Shown here in pieces: positions 36,879-48,896 of a stretch of DNA of 64,000 nt; positions within the stretch are counted from its first letter, which is position 1, and each line of letters opens with the position of its first letter. The translations under genes and the position numbers were made by a program. The notes below the pieces were generated by a model. It did no database searches. It saw only the letters and a program-made list of their open reading frames with translations, and had not been told where the DNA came from. Source of the DNA: Polytrichum commune (lineage: Eukaryota > Streptophyta > Polytrichopsida > Polytrichales > Polytrichaceae); assembly GCA_950295325.1 (NCBI GenBank), contig OX485807.1, forward strand, positions 43,864,440-43,928,439, written 5' to 3'.

Positions 36879-37144
36879 CTCTTTAGGGCCCACGTACCTT
36901 ACCCTCAACTCATGTGCTCTTTGATGGATGATGGGTGAGGTGTGAACCCTAGCCCCTCCCATGATTTGATCTACTTACATATATAGCAACACAACATCTG
37001 CTCCACCATGCACAATGCATGCCTTGTCGTCACTTTGGCCCCCTAGATACATGCGGTGCCTTTAACTTAATATGGGAGAGAGAAAAATTTAATGATTGCA
37101 AGCGCATCTCTCATTCATCCAACATAAGAGTCCTACTCCCAATT

Positions 37145-37835
37145 AGGGTGAGTTTCCATGTAGGCCGCTCGCCCAACAGATTCTAGTGTGAATAAGGACA
37201 AGCTCGTCTAAATGTAGAGGGAATATGGTGTGGTAGGGTTTGTATGTGTTACTAGCTTCTTCCCATCTTCTCAAATCCGGGCCCACCTATTACCTCCTCC
37301 TTCTAAAACCAATCTTCAAAACCTTCGGTGACCGGCACTTGTAAGTTAAATATTTTTTAGTGGGTGCATGGAAGTCTAGCGGCATGTGTCCATGGCCCTC
37401 CACATTCTAGCAGACCGCCATATGTGGTTGGAGGACATGTGAACACCTCCGACTCATTATTATCTAGAATTTAGTGGACGAGCATCCTACATGGAAACTC
37501 ACCCTGAGCACAAGTTGTCAACTTACCACATTCCGGTGACCTACTAGAATGTGAACGGCTATGGACATGGGCTGCTAGATTTTCATGCACCCACTAGAGC
37601 ACTTTTCAATTTACAAGTGCCAGTCACTGAAGGATTTAAGGAATGGTGGTCTAGAACTCCATCTTTGGTAACTTGGAGGAGGACGTGAGTAGATGTGCCA
37701 GGATTTGAGAAGATGGGAAGTAGCTAGTTGGTACATATGAAACCTACCCTACCAAAGATCATCTACATTTGGGCGAGTTTGTCGTTATTCCCATTAGAAT
37801 ATGGTGGGCAAGCAACCTACATGGAAACTAACCTT
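37145..37835. mobile_element. Fold-back element with arms of about 280 bp
   Basis: 37147-37424 pairs with the reverse complement of about 37533-37835 along most of its length (GTTTCCATGTAGG, TTCCCATCTTCTCAAATCC, GGCACTTGTAA, TAGTGGGTGCATG, CCATG..CACATTCTAG). That leaves a loop of about 100 bp. A third inverted copy of the terminus (CCTACATGGAAACTCACCCT, 37486-37505) sits in the loop. Arms this long are typical of fold-back or MULE-type elements. Transcription would give a long hairpin. No coding frame. Confidence 0.8.
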
Positions 37836-38329
37836 TAGTGTGTGTGGTATTACTTCCCAAAACACGCATTGTTTTGCCAATTCTCAAAATTAGTGAGGGC
37901 TGAAATTTAAACTTAGTGATACTACATTCTTGAATGCATGCTCATTCATCATACATTTCAAGAAAATCAGTGTGTGCTCTAATGTGCTTGTAGAGTAATA
38001 TATATATATATATATTGCAAACACGTGCTTGTCAGTGAATAGTGTTGTTATGAATGGTATTTTTAGTGAATAATATCGGGATGAACAATGCTTGTTAGAT
38101 CTTCTAATGGCATTAATTTCATAGTGCAAAGAGATTTAGGGTCACATTCACTAATTTCCTACACGTGCTATTAGCCCTCCCTCATTAATTGGGATAATCA
38201 ATGTGTAGTATGCATCCCGGAGGTTATTATTCTTTAGTTGATTGACACCAACATTACTTTAAAAGACTCTAAATTTGCCTAGTCCAAGTCATTTGAGACA
38301 AATTGGTCAAGTTTTATGTCATAGGAACA

Positions 38330-41300
38330 TTGGGATTGATACAAGTAATGAAATGGGCAAAGATTTTGCATCAATCTTGTACTTGGTTATGGATGCAAGG
38401 AGACTGACATTGTGCTAAACATTGAAGAGAAAGATGCTCCAAGTCACCATGTTGTTATAGACCTCAATCATCTTTCACTTCGATGTGAAACGTGTCACTC
38501 CTACCGACACATGGTTAAAGACCGCCTAGAAATGGAGCCATTGGAGATGTGGAGGAAGAAGAGTCATATAACTTGCTAAGGATGACGATGATAACATGCT
38601 TAATGTGACATCCAAAGAAGAAGGTAGACCTTTGCAAGTTGTGAAGGAACTCTTGGTACCAAGGGACATGCACCCAAAAGAAGTGGTCCCCGAGACCCAA
38701 TTCATAATTGTTTAGAAAACAACAATAGTGAATGAATGGTCTTCCAAGTTAGTAGTAGTTGAAAGCTTGAATACAAAGAGGAACATGGTGAGTTGAACCC
38801 CAACATTGGAAACCTTCAAGCAATGTAGTTGTTTGGTGGGGCATATTTGATGCTAATGTTTGAATCGTGATTATCTTGTCTTGGTTCATCCATGGCATGT
38901 AACTTGCCACTAAGGACAAGGATGAAGGTGCACTTGGCAATTCTTTTTCAAGGGGCATTCACTAGAAAAAATTCAAACTTGAGGCCCAATAATATTACAC
39001 ATCCTCCTCTAATGGTAAAATTAAAGGACTGAGAGGTATTTGGATTAAACTTGAAGAACTGGAGGGAGGTAATCCCTCATAGAAGCAAATTATCATGGCA
39101 ATAACTTGAAAATGCACTTCCAAGAACTTGTAATTGCATGATAGGGGGTGGCTTCAATATGACAAAAAGAAAAGAGGATGAAGGTCAAGGCCGTGGAAAA
39201 AATTTAAGTGACATGGAGAGATTCAAATGGATTGGGCTTACAAATGCTACATAATTACATTACACCTTTGTGCACCAAGGGGGGAGGAAGTTTTCTTGGG
39301 ATAATCAACATGGTGTCAAAGAAAGGTAGCTAACTAGACTTGATGGGTTCCATACTCTTAAGAATAAGGGATGTGTTATATTTTCATCAATATAATTTAT
39401 TCATAGTATTCAGTTGGTTTTGATCACCCTCTGTACAAATGGAATTAAGCACTAGTAATGAGGAAAGAAAAATCACTTTTTAAATGGAATATTCTTATAT
39501 CAAAAACTTAGAGGTTGTGGGTCATATGAGCTAAGTGGGGTAAGCCTTATTAACAACACATCTTTCTTCTTAAACTTAGACAAATCTCTATGTGGTATAG
39601 GGAATTTTGCAAGTGCAAGGTTGTAACCAACGGGAAGGAGGAATTAGATACTAGGGTAGACCTAAGAATGTCAATGCATCTCTTCATGATGATATTTATA
39701 ATATTGAAGGCACAAAAGGATTCAGGAAGGAAAAGCCAAAGGTGCTACAACTAGGTCTAGGGTTAAATGGAAAATAGTGGAGGACATGTGTCCTAAGGAT
39801 TTTTCTGTGATCCATTCACCGAAACACTCCAACTTTGTCATCTCAAAATTTAGGGGGGAAATCGGGTTGCTCACACCAAAATGAAAGACCTAGAATATAT
39901 TTGTTTAGAGTTTTACAAGGATCTTTATAAAGGTTGGGAGACCACAGAAGCAACCTTGGACGACGTTTCTAAGGGGTTTTCTCATAGTTTCACACATGAA
40001 TTGTATCACAAATTGGTCAATGGTTGCGAACATTACCATGGGAGAACTTCTGGTGACAATTGAGGACAAGGCATTAGGTAAAGCCCTAGGTAATGATGGA
40101 GTCCCGCTTGAATTTTCTAAGGTCACGTGGCGTACCATTGGAGATGACTTTTCATACCATGATGAACATTGCTATTGCCAAGGGGAGGTTTCGTGATGTC
40201 ATCACTAAGGTCTTATCCGCCTCATTCCCAAGGATGGGAATATGAGGGGGTGGGGGATACCAAAGACCCGCATAATTTGGAGGCCAACCACTCTCTTGAA
40301 GGTTAAGATATTTGCTAAGGCTAGACTTCAACTTAGATTACATCCTCTCTTTATGGATGCTATTGAAAAAATAACCTTTCTCCCTCTTCAATTCATTTTG
40401 GACAATAGGGTGTGTAGTTAGGTTTTTGCTATGACAGAAATAACCAAAACCTAAGGTACATACTCTCAAGGAAGGCTTTATTAATGTCTATTACATGCAT
40501 TTGTCACATTAGTAATTCATTAATTAAACAATAGGGTTGCTATCTTCACTCTAAAACATCACTTATCCATCTTTTACTCTCCTTTCTCTCAAGGTTTTCT
40601 CTCAGTGTTCCTCATTCAATGGGGTATGTGTGTTAGTAACTGTAAGTATCCATCTCGTCATGAGATCGTAGAACAATAGTCTTTTGAGAACAATAGTCTT
40701 TGAATATCACAATTGTCTTTGGTAACCATTGGCCAATGCATCTTCGACGTCATATAATCCCTCTTAACTCCTCAATTTCTCCGGTAATCAACTGATCAGA
40801 AGTGACTTCTCATCACTTCAGTTGTTCGGGGGCACTCTCATTTGACAATTTTAAACTTCTATCAGCCTATAGTTTTTATTTTAACTATAATCTCACTTAG
40901 TTGAACTATTATTCTTTCATTCCTCAATGCCTCTCACAGGCTAACAATAGTCAATAGTTTCTCACTCGGCCTGACACTTGGCCTTTCGACGTCCTCTCTC
41001 AGGGTTTGCCTTTCAAAAGTCTTAATCCCTCAACAAACTCTCTCTCTCTCTAGTCACTCTCGGTACTACCAGGTAAGAGTTTCACTCTCTTGCTCTTAAC
41101 CGCTCGGATGTTGTGCCTCCCGAGGCGTTGTAGACTATGGATTCAAATGTGTTCTTTCTCATCAATCCTTCCATTGCTTTGCGCCAATAGTTTAAGCTTT
41201 CTCACTTTCTCTATTTCAGTTAACCCTCTCCGGTCTCTCTTTCTCTATTGTTGAACTTCAACATGGACTTATCGCTCAAACAAATTGTGACACAATATTC

Positions 41301-44300
41301 GATCCCCTGTAACAATAGTCCTTACTCCTCGTCTCCTCCCTGGATCCTTGTACATTTTCGTTCTCTCAACTCTCATTCAATATCCCATATCCTATTCCTT
41401 TGTCTCATTTAGTTTCCCATATCCTCTCTAAGTCTCACATTATTCTTCCTAATTTGAACCTTCTTACTTTCATTCGATGATTCAAGTTTAGGCAATTGTG
41501 GTCTCACTTATGGTCATTAGTTTATCACACCACTCCTCTCAATTCAGTCTCGTGCTCTATCTCGCTCAATTACGCTCACAAACTCTCACTCTGTCAATTA
41601 CAACTTCAACAATGGACAATAGTGCACAATCCACATCACTCCAAAAATAGAAAATAGTTCGACCCACTTCGGCCGTTCAAAATCCAAAATAACAATATGC
41701 TTCAGCAGAAACCAGTGTCCAGTAATCACTGCGGTGATCACTAAGTTTACTCAAAAAATAGTCTAACAATTATCCTCTCACAATCTCTGTGTCGAGGGAG
41801 ACAAACCTATGGTTTTACTCTACGCTCAAAATTACTTAGTGAATGTTTGCCTCCTTCCCCCTCGCCAACCCTTTTGGCTCGGCAGGGAAGACGATAGTTT
41901 TTGTAACCGACTAAGGCCACCTATGGCCACGCCTATAGCTATAACTACCTTGCTAGCCTATAGTTCAACTATTTCCATCCACTCGGATGAAGTCTCATCT
42001 GAGCTTAACTATCTGCCCATAGTTAAACTAATTGGCCAATATTCCGGCTCATAGGGTGCAAGCACAATCAAGTGGCAACTCTTGTACCAGACATATGCTT
42101 AAGTGAAAGTGTATATATTAACTTTGAATTTTGTGAAGGAAAAAATTCATAAACATTTTAAAATTACATTAATCTACATAGCCAAATAATTTATGTTGAC
42201 AAAAAAATTTCAAGATAATTTTACACGTTTTAGAAGACAATGCAAGTGGTGTGCAAGTATGTGATGTTGAACAAGTAATTGTCTAAAATTAACTTAAATT
42301 ATGATAAAATTATATGAAATTGATGTTTTCTACTTAAAAAATGATTGATTCCCTTAAGTTTATAATAAATTCAAGGAGTGTGAAAATATTCAACTTTAAA
42401 ATATTTAGAATCATGAAATCTACGTTCCAAACTAGATTCAAACTCACCTTTTGAGCATCATTTTCAATGATAAGTTATGAAGATCTCATCTTGATATTCT
42501 ATATTTGAGTATCTAACACAACAATAAAGGTCACCATGAAAAAAAATTCCAAGCTAGTTAACACATTGCTATTGCTTTTAGGCGTTTGACCAAAAATTTA
42601 TGAGTTTAATGTGATATATAAATAAATATATATATATATATATATATATATTTCTAACAAAAATATGATTTCGGTGGAATAGAACTTTATATGAACTAGA
42701 AAATCCTAATTTATCATGTGAAAATAGGCCATGGTCCTGAGATATCAAAAAAATAGGGAATATAAATGCCATAGTCCGATAGATATGGGCAAGTACCTTC
42801 ATGTGTACACATGTGTTGAAAAAGGTATATAAGGCCAAGAGATTTAGTCAGAAAGGGGGGCTCAAAATGTAATCTTGACGCCACCGAAACTCTCTAGGAT
42901 TTTTGAACTTATTAGATAAAGCATTTCTTCAGTATAAAGTATGTCTTGAAGCATATATGAGTGATTCATACATGCCAGGTCAATTATTTGTTCAGAGAAG
43001 TAATTGATTGGCCGCCAGGGTGAATGTACTAGAGCAGTCTCGATTCCATTGGTAACTTGGTGTCAAGGCAATTGTCAACGTAATTGTAATGCAATAAGAA
43101 TCAATATAGTAAATCACTATTTCTTGCATGAACATCAAACAACAAAATCATCGTATGTTGTGACTATTGTATGTGACTGGGAGATTTGTCATTTAATAAA
43201 TAAACTTAAAGGGTTGTTCATTGTCTATGCATTCTGGATACCAAATTCAATTACACTCAGGCCATTGTCTTGACCAGATAAATTAATAGCAAAGTCGATA
43301 CTATGAATAGACTATGGTTTGGGGGGGGGGTGCAATCTAAGTGTATGGGGATTATGGAAGCATCTCAAGGCAAGAATGTTGATTTGACAAAATTATAACC
43401 ACATGTGACTAAGATCATATCACATAACCAAACCACTCAAGGTAGGATTTGTAAATCCTCACCACCATTTGTATTGTAATCTAAATGTATTCCCTAATTG
43501 AAATGAAATAATGGTTTGGATAATTGATAAGGCTAAACCCCTCTCGCAATCAAATGATGATTCCTAAGATATGAGTGATAAAGTGAGATAGTCATGAAGT
43601 GGCTTTACTTAAAGAAATCTCAAATGAATAACGGATTAAGTTTGAGGGAATTGAGGCTCTCCACCGTCATGAAGAAGAATATGAGGAGACCATGGTCTTG
43701 AACTTTGAATACTAGGTGGGTTTTATTTACTAACCCTTGGCAGGAACGAAGCTAAAGGGACACCGGCAAAAGATCAATAACTATGAAGGGGAGGTAACTC
43801 CCATTGGGAAAGGCAATGGTCTATACTGAGACTAGGGCAAGCCTAGGAAGGCGGATAGTCCTAGTAGGAGAGCATTGGGGAACGCTGACTATGTTCATGT
43901 AAAAAACCATGGTCTAACAATACCATCAAATCTCAATTAACAAAGAACAACTGCAAAATCCGAAAGGATGACTACATAACAATTTCAAGTTACACTAAAA
44001 TGGAGTTAATTAATACAAGACTGTTGACTACACCAAAGTGCCCCTTGGCTTTGGTAAAGAAACTCAAATGTAATACTCATGCAAGATAATGGACTATGGT
44101 TGTGCCTATGCTTGTGCACCGCATTTGGTCCCATTAAAATGAACTCACTGACAAACTATTGCTTGGGTAATTAAAGTGAGGTGAGAGACTGTCACAATTG
44201 CATGTATTGCGCATGAGTGATTTTATAATCTTTTAATCCAAATATGAATAGGTAATGCTTATTAAATATGAAATCATTTGTTGTAATCATGTGATTGTCC

Positions 44301-46790
44301 TAATAAAACTTCTCTGAGACAGCTAGATGATACATAAGTCACCTTTTAAGTCCTCCCTGAGTGTTTTCTTACGTTTGTTTGTAACCAAAATCTAAACTAC
44401 ATTTAGTATACCGGAGCATTTTTTTGGTACACTTGACGGTGCTTGATCTCTCCAAAGCTTATGATAAGGTCTTGTGGATATTCTTATTTGTGGCTATGGA
44501 AAGGATGGGTATTGACATAAAAAAATCATTGCATGGATCAAGATGTTTTTTGCAAATGCCTCAATTGCAGTCAATCTTAATGGGTCAACGTGTAATATCT
44601 TTCCAATTGAAAGGGGTTAGGCAAGGGTGCCCTTTGGTCCCTGGGTTTTGTTTTGTTTTTATTATTTATTTATTTATTTATTGTAGGTGAATTCCTCTAT
44701 CATTAAATAGGCCATAGCAGATGATAGATTAAAGGGGTTGCTTTTCCATGGCGGCATGGTCAACAATATATGTTGGAGTATAATGATGACTCCTCATTCC
44801 TTGTTTGTGGAGATAAAGAGGTTATTGATGAGATGGTGAGGTTCCTACACATGTTCCGCAAAGCCTCTTGAATGGAAATCAATTGAATAGAAACCAAATC
44901 ATGTGCTTATTGGTTTGATAAGTATAGACATAAACCAATTTTAATTGAATGATTATGATTGACTTGAAAGGGGATTTCTCAAAACTCTTGGATACTCCTT
45001 TTTAAGCTCAACCTTAACACGGGTGATGTGGATCAATTCTTGATGAAGAAAAATTCAGGAATTTAGGTTATTGGAGCACAATGAAATAATTTATCTTTGG
45101 TAGGGAGAATTGTTATTGTTAACCATGTTGTGCTCTCCACTCTTTGATTTTTTTTTTCTATCACTGTTGGGGGGGGGGGGATCAAAGAGAATCATCAAGA
45201 AAATCAAAGGCAATATCAAGAATTATTATTTTTGGTGAAGGAATGATCAAGCTACTGTGATTAAGGTCGTATGAGACAATTATTGCATGAGAGAGAAATA
45301 TGGGGGGTTTGGATTGGTTAGCTTGGAGATTGCAAAACTTGGGCTTCATAGCAAATGGATTGCCTATGCCATGGACCCAACACCTCCAACCTGCATGATT
45401 TTCTCATATTTAAGCTAGCCATGTACAATTAGCAACAAGGAGGCATTTGGGGTGCCAACCTCGATTGGTTCGTTCTTTTCCAAATTGTAGTATGTCCAGG
45501 TCTAAGGTCTAGGGGCATGTTGGTAAGGCATGGCATCTCATGGTTCATCACCTTGTGCCCCTACCACCCAAAGGTTACCAAGGGCGTTGGAGAGCAATAT
45601 TTGGTGGTCATATGAGTTGAAGGTGATTAGGAGTAGTTTTCCATATGCTAGGGCACAAGAGCTCCATTGGAGTAGGTTACAAAAAGTTGGGGACATTTGG
45701 ATGGCCACAATAAGAACTTTCTCACTTGGGAAAGGGCTCTGGAAAATTTTAGTTTATCCTAGGCCAATGACATTGAGTGGAATACCATTAATGATCAAGT
45801 TAAAGGGCATGTCAAAATCTCTTGGAGTCATAATCAAAGTGCATCAAATTGGGGGTTTGGGTTGGTCTCTAAAGTGAGATGGACAATGACCCCACACTCG
45901 TTCTTAAATGCATGCCATAATTTTGCCCTATGGGCCAAGCTCAACTTAGCTACACCTTACATGTTCCTATGGAGTGCTCTAAGATTGGTCAATTCACACA
46001 CATGCTAATTGAATGGGAAAACGCAACATGGGAATTTGAGGGCAAGTTTCATGAAGTCGGGGTCGCAATCACCATTAGAGGTCAAAAGGAACTCCCCATT
46101 TTTTTATTCTATGGCAAGTTTGTCTTAATTAATTCCGGATAAATGAATTTGGGAGGATGCCACCACCTTTCTTGACTACACAAAGATTGGTAGAGCCCTG
46201 GTTTCTTATGGCACACCCACCTCTAATTAGTTGTTAACGAGCGTTGTGGCCTTCTCTCAAAGGATTATGAATTTAGGTGGTCCAACATTGGGGACCCTCA
46301 TAGGTCATGCAAGGAGGCGGCTTTCATTTGGTCCTTATGGCATCAAGCAATGGTGGTCAACGAGTGGCGGGCCAAAATCTCTTCCACCACCATTTATGCT
46401 CAATCCTAGTTTTCTCTCCCTCCAACACTCGTGAACCTATTAAGCATAAAATTTGGGATTACTTTCAAGTTGCAAAGGACCTAGAAGTGGACCTGGTTCG
46501 TCACCATGATGAATTTGAGTGGGGCTAGAGTTCATGAGGAACTCAACCTTCACTGAAAACACGACCTCTTTGGGAAAGGCATGTGGAAGAAGCTCAGAAA
46601 TTGATTTGAGATTTGGCATTTGTTGAGACGGATTACTCTTTTGACCATTTGGATTGAGCGCAATAATACGGTATTCAACCAAAGGCAACGGCATAGGAAC
46701 TAAGTTAAATATTTTTATTAGGATGAGTGTATTCTTCATAGCAAAGTGGCTTGGGAACGCACCCTTAAGTTCATTGAAATTTGGCCGTTT
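38330..46790 (+). mobile_element. Decayed L1-type LINE, interrupted
   Basis: Pieces of a plant non-LTR retrotransposon occur in the right order on the plus strand, with many stops and frameshifts: a zinc-knuckle-like CETCHSYRHMVKD of ORF1 (about 38490); endonuclease IGGGFNMT (about 39145; family GGDFN, so the catalytic Asp is lost); reverse transcriptase segments WRPTTLLKVKIFAKARLQLR and FILDNRV (40280-40415); then after about 4 kb LDLSKAYDKVLW and KGVRQGCPL (44440-44640); an active-site remnant YNDD (44779-44790); LSLVGRIVIVNHVVLSTL-like (about 45095); GGFGLVSLEIAKLGLHSKWI-like (about 45305); and the C-terminal IWIERNNTVFNQ (about 46645). It cannot move by itself. Confidence 0.85.
40450..44420. 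other. About 4 kb of foreign sequence inside the LINE
   Basis: Reverse transcriptase homology stops near 40450 and resumes near 44420. TAACCAAAACCTAA (40441) and TAACCAAAATCTAA (44382) lie near the two edges. 40550-42050 is strongly pyrimidine-rich on the plus strand, with recurrent CAATAGT and CTATAG words; 42060-42840 is AT-rich with a (TA)n run near 42620. I find no LTRs, transposase or host gene. The insert type is unknown. Confidence 0.5.
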
Positions 46791-46797
46791 GCAAAAG

Positions 46798-47170
46798 CTA
46801 CACTATATATCGTATTTAGTGTCATATGGTATTTTGATACTTCTTATGAATATGTTTACAAGTATTCTCATGGATCATTGTAATCTGGATGAAATCCATG
46901 TCAATTATTGAAAACAAGTTTGGTATATTCTACCTCCTAAAAATTATGTAATGAGATGTTGTCATGGATAATTGACATTTGGATGCAAAATCTCTTAGTA
47001 AGTGACATGTAATTTGCAGCATTGTAAACTTATAATGCCCAATTTTTTTTTGCAAGAAATGAAAAATAATGTTAGGTTTACATTTAGTGTTGGTGACACT
47101 AGATTGGCGGCTTACACTTAGTATTGAGGAAGACAAATAGAACTACTTACACTAATTACAATATTTAGCA
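46798..47170 (+). mobile_element. Family B miniature element, copy 3
   Basis: Left end CTACACTATATATCGTATTT then AGTGTCATATGG; worn right end ACTAATTACAATATTTAGC. Interior matches family B (TTGTCATGGATAATTGACAT, CATTGTAAACTTATAATGCC, GAAAAATAATGTTAGG). It sits immediately after the LINE 3' end. Confidence 0.7.
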
Positions 47171-47491
47171 TAGCATCATTGGAGGTTTTGACAGCTTGTG
47201 GGAGGGAGGGAGATCCTTCAATCACTTCTGGCACAATATCCAGGGAGATTTTTGGGCATAATTGGTAGTGATCAAACCTTGTTATTAGTTTTGTTAAAAA
47301 TAGTAGATTTGGGTACATACCGAGTTCAGAAGAGTGGCTATGTTTAGATGATACAAAGGGAGTAATTGGCGAATGCATGGAACCCATGTGTCAATTTGAG
47401 TGATGACCAAGCCACTTTAATATAGGGAAAATCGATAAGATTCCTTATTTTCCTTATATCAGCAGGTGTCGTCAACCCTATATTAAGGATT

Positions 47492-47941
47492 GTGGGAGGA
47501 CTGCGCCATGGCATGAGCACCCCATCATCAGTTTGTTGGGTTTGCGTGTGTTGGAGCTCATTCGCTAATTGCAATGTCTCAATAAGCATGGTTAAAGGTC
47601 TTCGAACACCTTACAAAGATGCGATCTATGGGGTTGTTGCCCAACGAGACTCGGACAATGAACCCGACAACAATGTTGAATTGTTACCAATTCTACCACA
47701 TATGCTCGTCAAGACCCAACCCTCTGAAGTCTCGCATCTAATTCTCCAGTTCAGGCCTCGCCTTATTGCAATTGGGTGGGCGCCTTCTTCAATTGAACAG
47801 ATCGAGCGAGACCATCGCGAGTTTTGTGGAGGACTTGCGACATTGTTTCCAAACACAATGTTGGTCGAGGCAGACTTCTCCGTAATTGGATGGGAAAAGA
47901 ACGACTATCGACATAATCTAACGGACTTCTCCCTCGAATGA
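47492..47941 (+). pseudogene. Coding relic inside the hAT-like element
   Basis: An open frame of 149 codons with no clear ATG at its 5' end (first codon GTG) that terminates at a TGA where the frame would otherwise continue (IVQAKQYKCLHAL). Composition is clearly less AT-rich and more codon-like than its flanks. The segment EADFSVIGWEKNDYRHNLTD, then FSLE, reads like a C-terminal piece of a transposon-borne protein, possibly the hAT transposase itself, but I cannot prove the family. Likely an internally deleted, non-functional gene. Confidence 0.4.
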
Positions 47942-48146
47942 ATCGTACAAGCGAAGCAATACAAATGTCTGCACGCATTGCTTTGATTACAAGCTCGTGG
48001 CCTCCTTACAATACAACAATTCTTTATGTTTACAACGCATTTGTATGGCATCCCTATTTTCCCTATATTTGTAGGTGGTTTCGACCCTATATTAGCAGGC
48101 GGCTTTGTCCTTATGTTAAGCTAAAAGAGGTAATATAGGGTTTTCC

Positions 48147-48864
48147 CCTCGGGGGGTGCACTGTACTAAACATGTACGAGTATACGTGAGTGCACATGAG
48201 GGGTATTGATTTGGACCTTGCCGTATTACGTATACATATGGTATACATGTTATAATTTATAATTACGTACATATATGGAAGGCCTTTAAAAATTATACAA
48301 TAATTGTACTTGTATGGTACTGTTACTATACTACATATCATAAGTTTTCATATTGGATGCGGAAGAAGTTTTGTAATCGTTGGGTGGAGTATAGGAATCC
48401 AATTGACTTGATGGACTGTCCATCAAACGTGGAGATTGGTTTATGTTGGTATCAAAAAGGGGCTAACAACAAGTGGACATATGATCTTACTGATCATTTG
48501 ATGATAGACTTAGAGATAATAATTGCATTGGCTACAATGACATATATTAGTGAATCAAATGTTTATGAGCTACATCCGGGAGATGAAAAAGTTTTTAACG
48601 ACTTTGCTTATGAAAGCTAGGATATTTTGTTATACATATTATAGGGGTTGATTATTGTTCAAAAGTATATTTGTATACTTATGTTAATGACTATATATGA
48701 ATGGATGTTTTTTTGTGTATACATATTGTCACTTGTATATTTATTGTTGCAATTGTATGTGTATTACTTCATTTCACAAAAAATAACTTGTATATAGGGG
48801 GTTTTTAGAGTATGCAGTGAATGCAAGTGATTCTAGGTGTTAATAAAAGGTGCACCCCCCGAGG
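48147..48864. mobile_element. Inverted-repeat element nested in the hAT-like element (718 bp)
   Basis: Termini CCTCGGGGGGTGCAC and its exact complement GTGCACCCCCCGAGG. TTTTCC flanks both sides (48141-48146 and 48865-48870), possibly GGTTTTCC if two terminal bases are counted in the duplication. Removing it restores TATAGGGTTTTCCCTATA in the host element. It contains one 87-codon ATG frame. Confidence 0.75.
48357..48620 (+). CDS. Hypothetical protein of the nested element (87 aa)
   Basis: ATG to stop. Trp-, Tyr- and Asp-rich translation (CNRWVEYRNPIDLMDC; WYQKGANNKWTYDLTDH; NVYELHPGDEKVFNDFAYES). It is soluble, with no transmembrane segment or known motif seen. It could be a captured host exon, a relic of the element's own protein, or chance. 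The balanced amino-acid use in AT-rich DNA is mildly in favour of a coding origin. Confidence 0.3.
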   Translation: MRKKFCNRWVEYRNPIDLMDCPSNVEIGLCWYQKGANNKWTYDLTDHLMIDLEIIIALATMTYISESNVYELHPGDEKVFNDFAYES

Positions 48865-48896
48865 TTTTCCCTATATTAAAGTAGCATGGTGATGAC

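Larger units (their letters stand above)
47408..48888. mobile_element. hAT-like element with perfect 8-bp duplication (1,481 bp)
   Basis: Termini CAAGCCACTTTAATATAGGG and, inverted, CATGCTACTTTAATATAGGG (18 of 20 identical), starting with the CA typical of hAT elements. The duplication is GTGATGAC (47400-47407 and 48889-48896). Subterminal words (CTATTTTCCTATAT, AGGTGG/AGGTG, CCCTATATTA) occur on both sides of a coding relic. A smaller inverted-repeat element (48147-48864) has landed in the right arm. The assignment rests on structure; the internal relic is only suggestive. Confidence 0.75.

Noticed and set aside
40550-42060. Possible host gene in the pyrimidine-rich region
   Set aside because: No frame exceeds about 80 codons, no conserved motifs, and stop codons are frequent in all frames; it is left as an unclassified insert.
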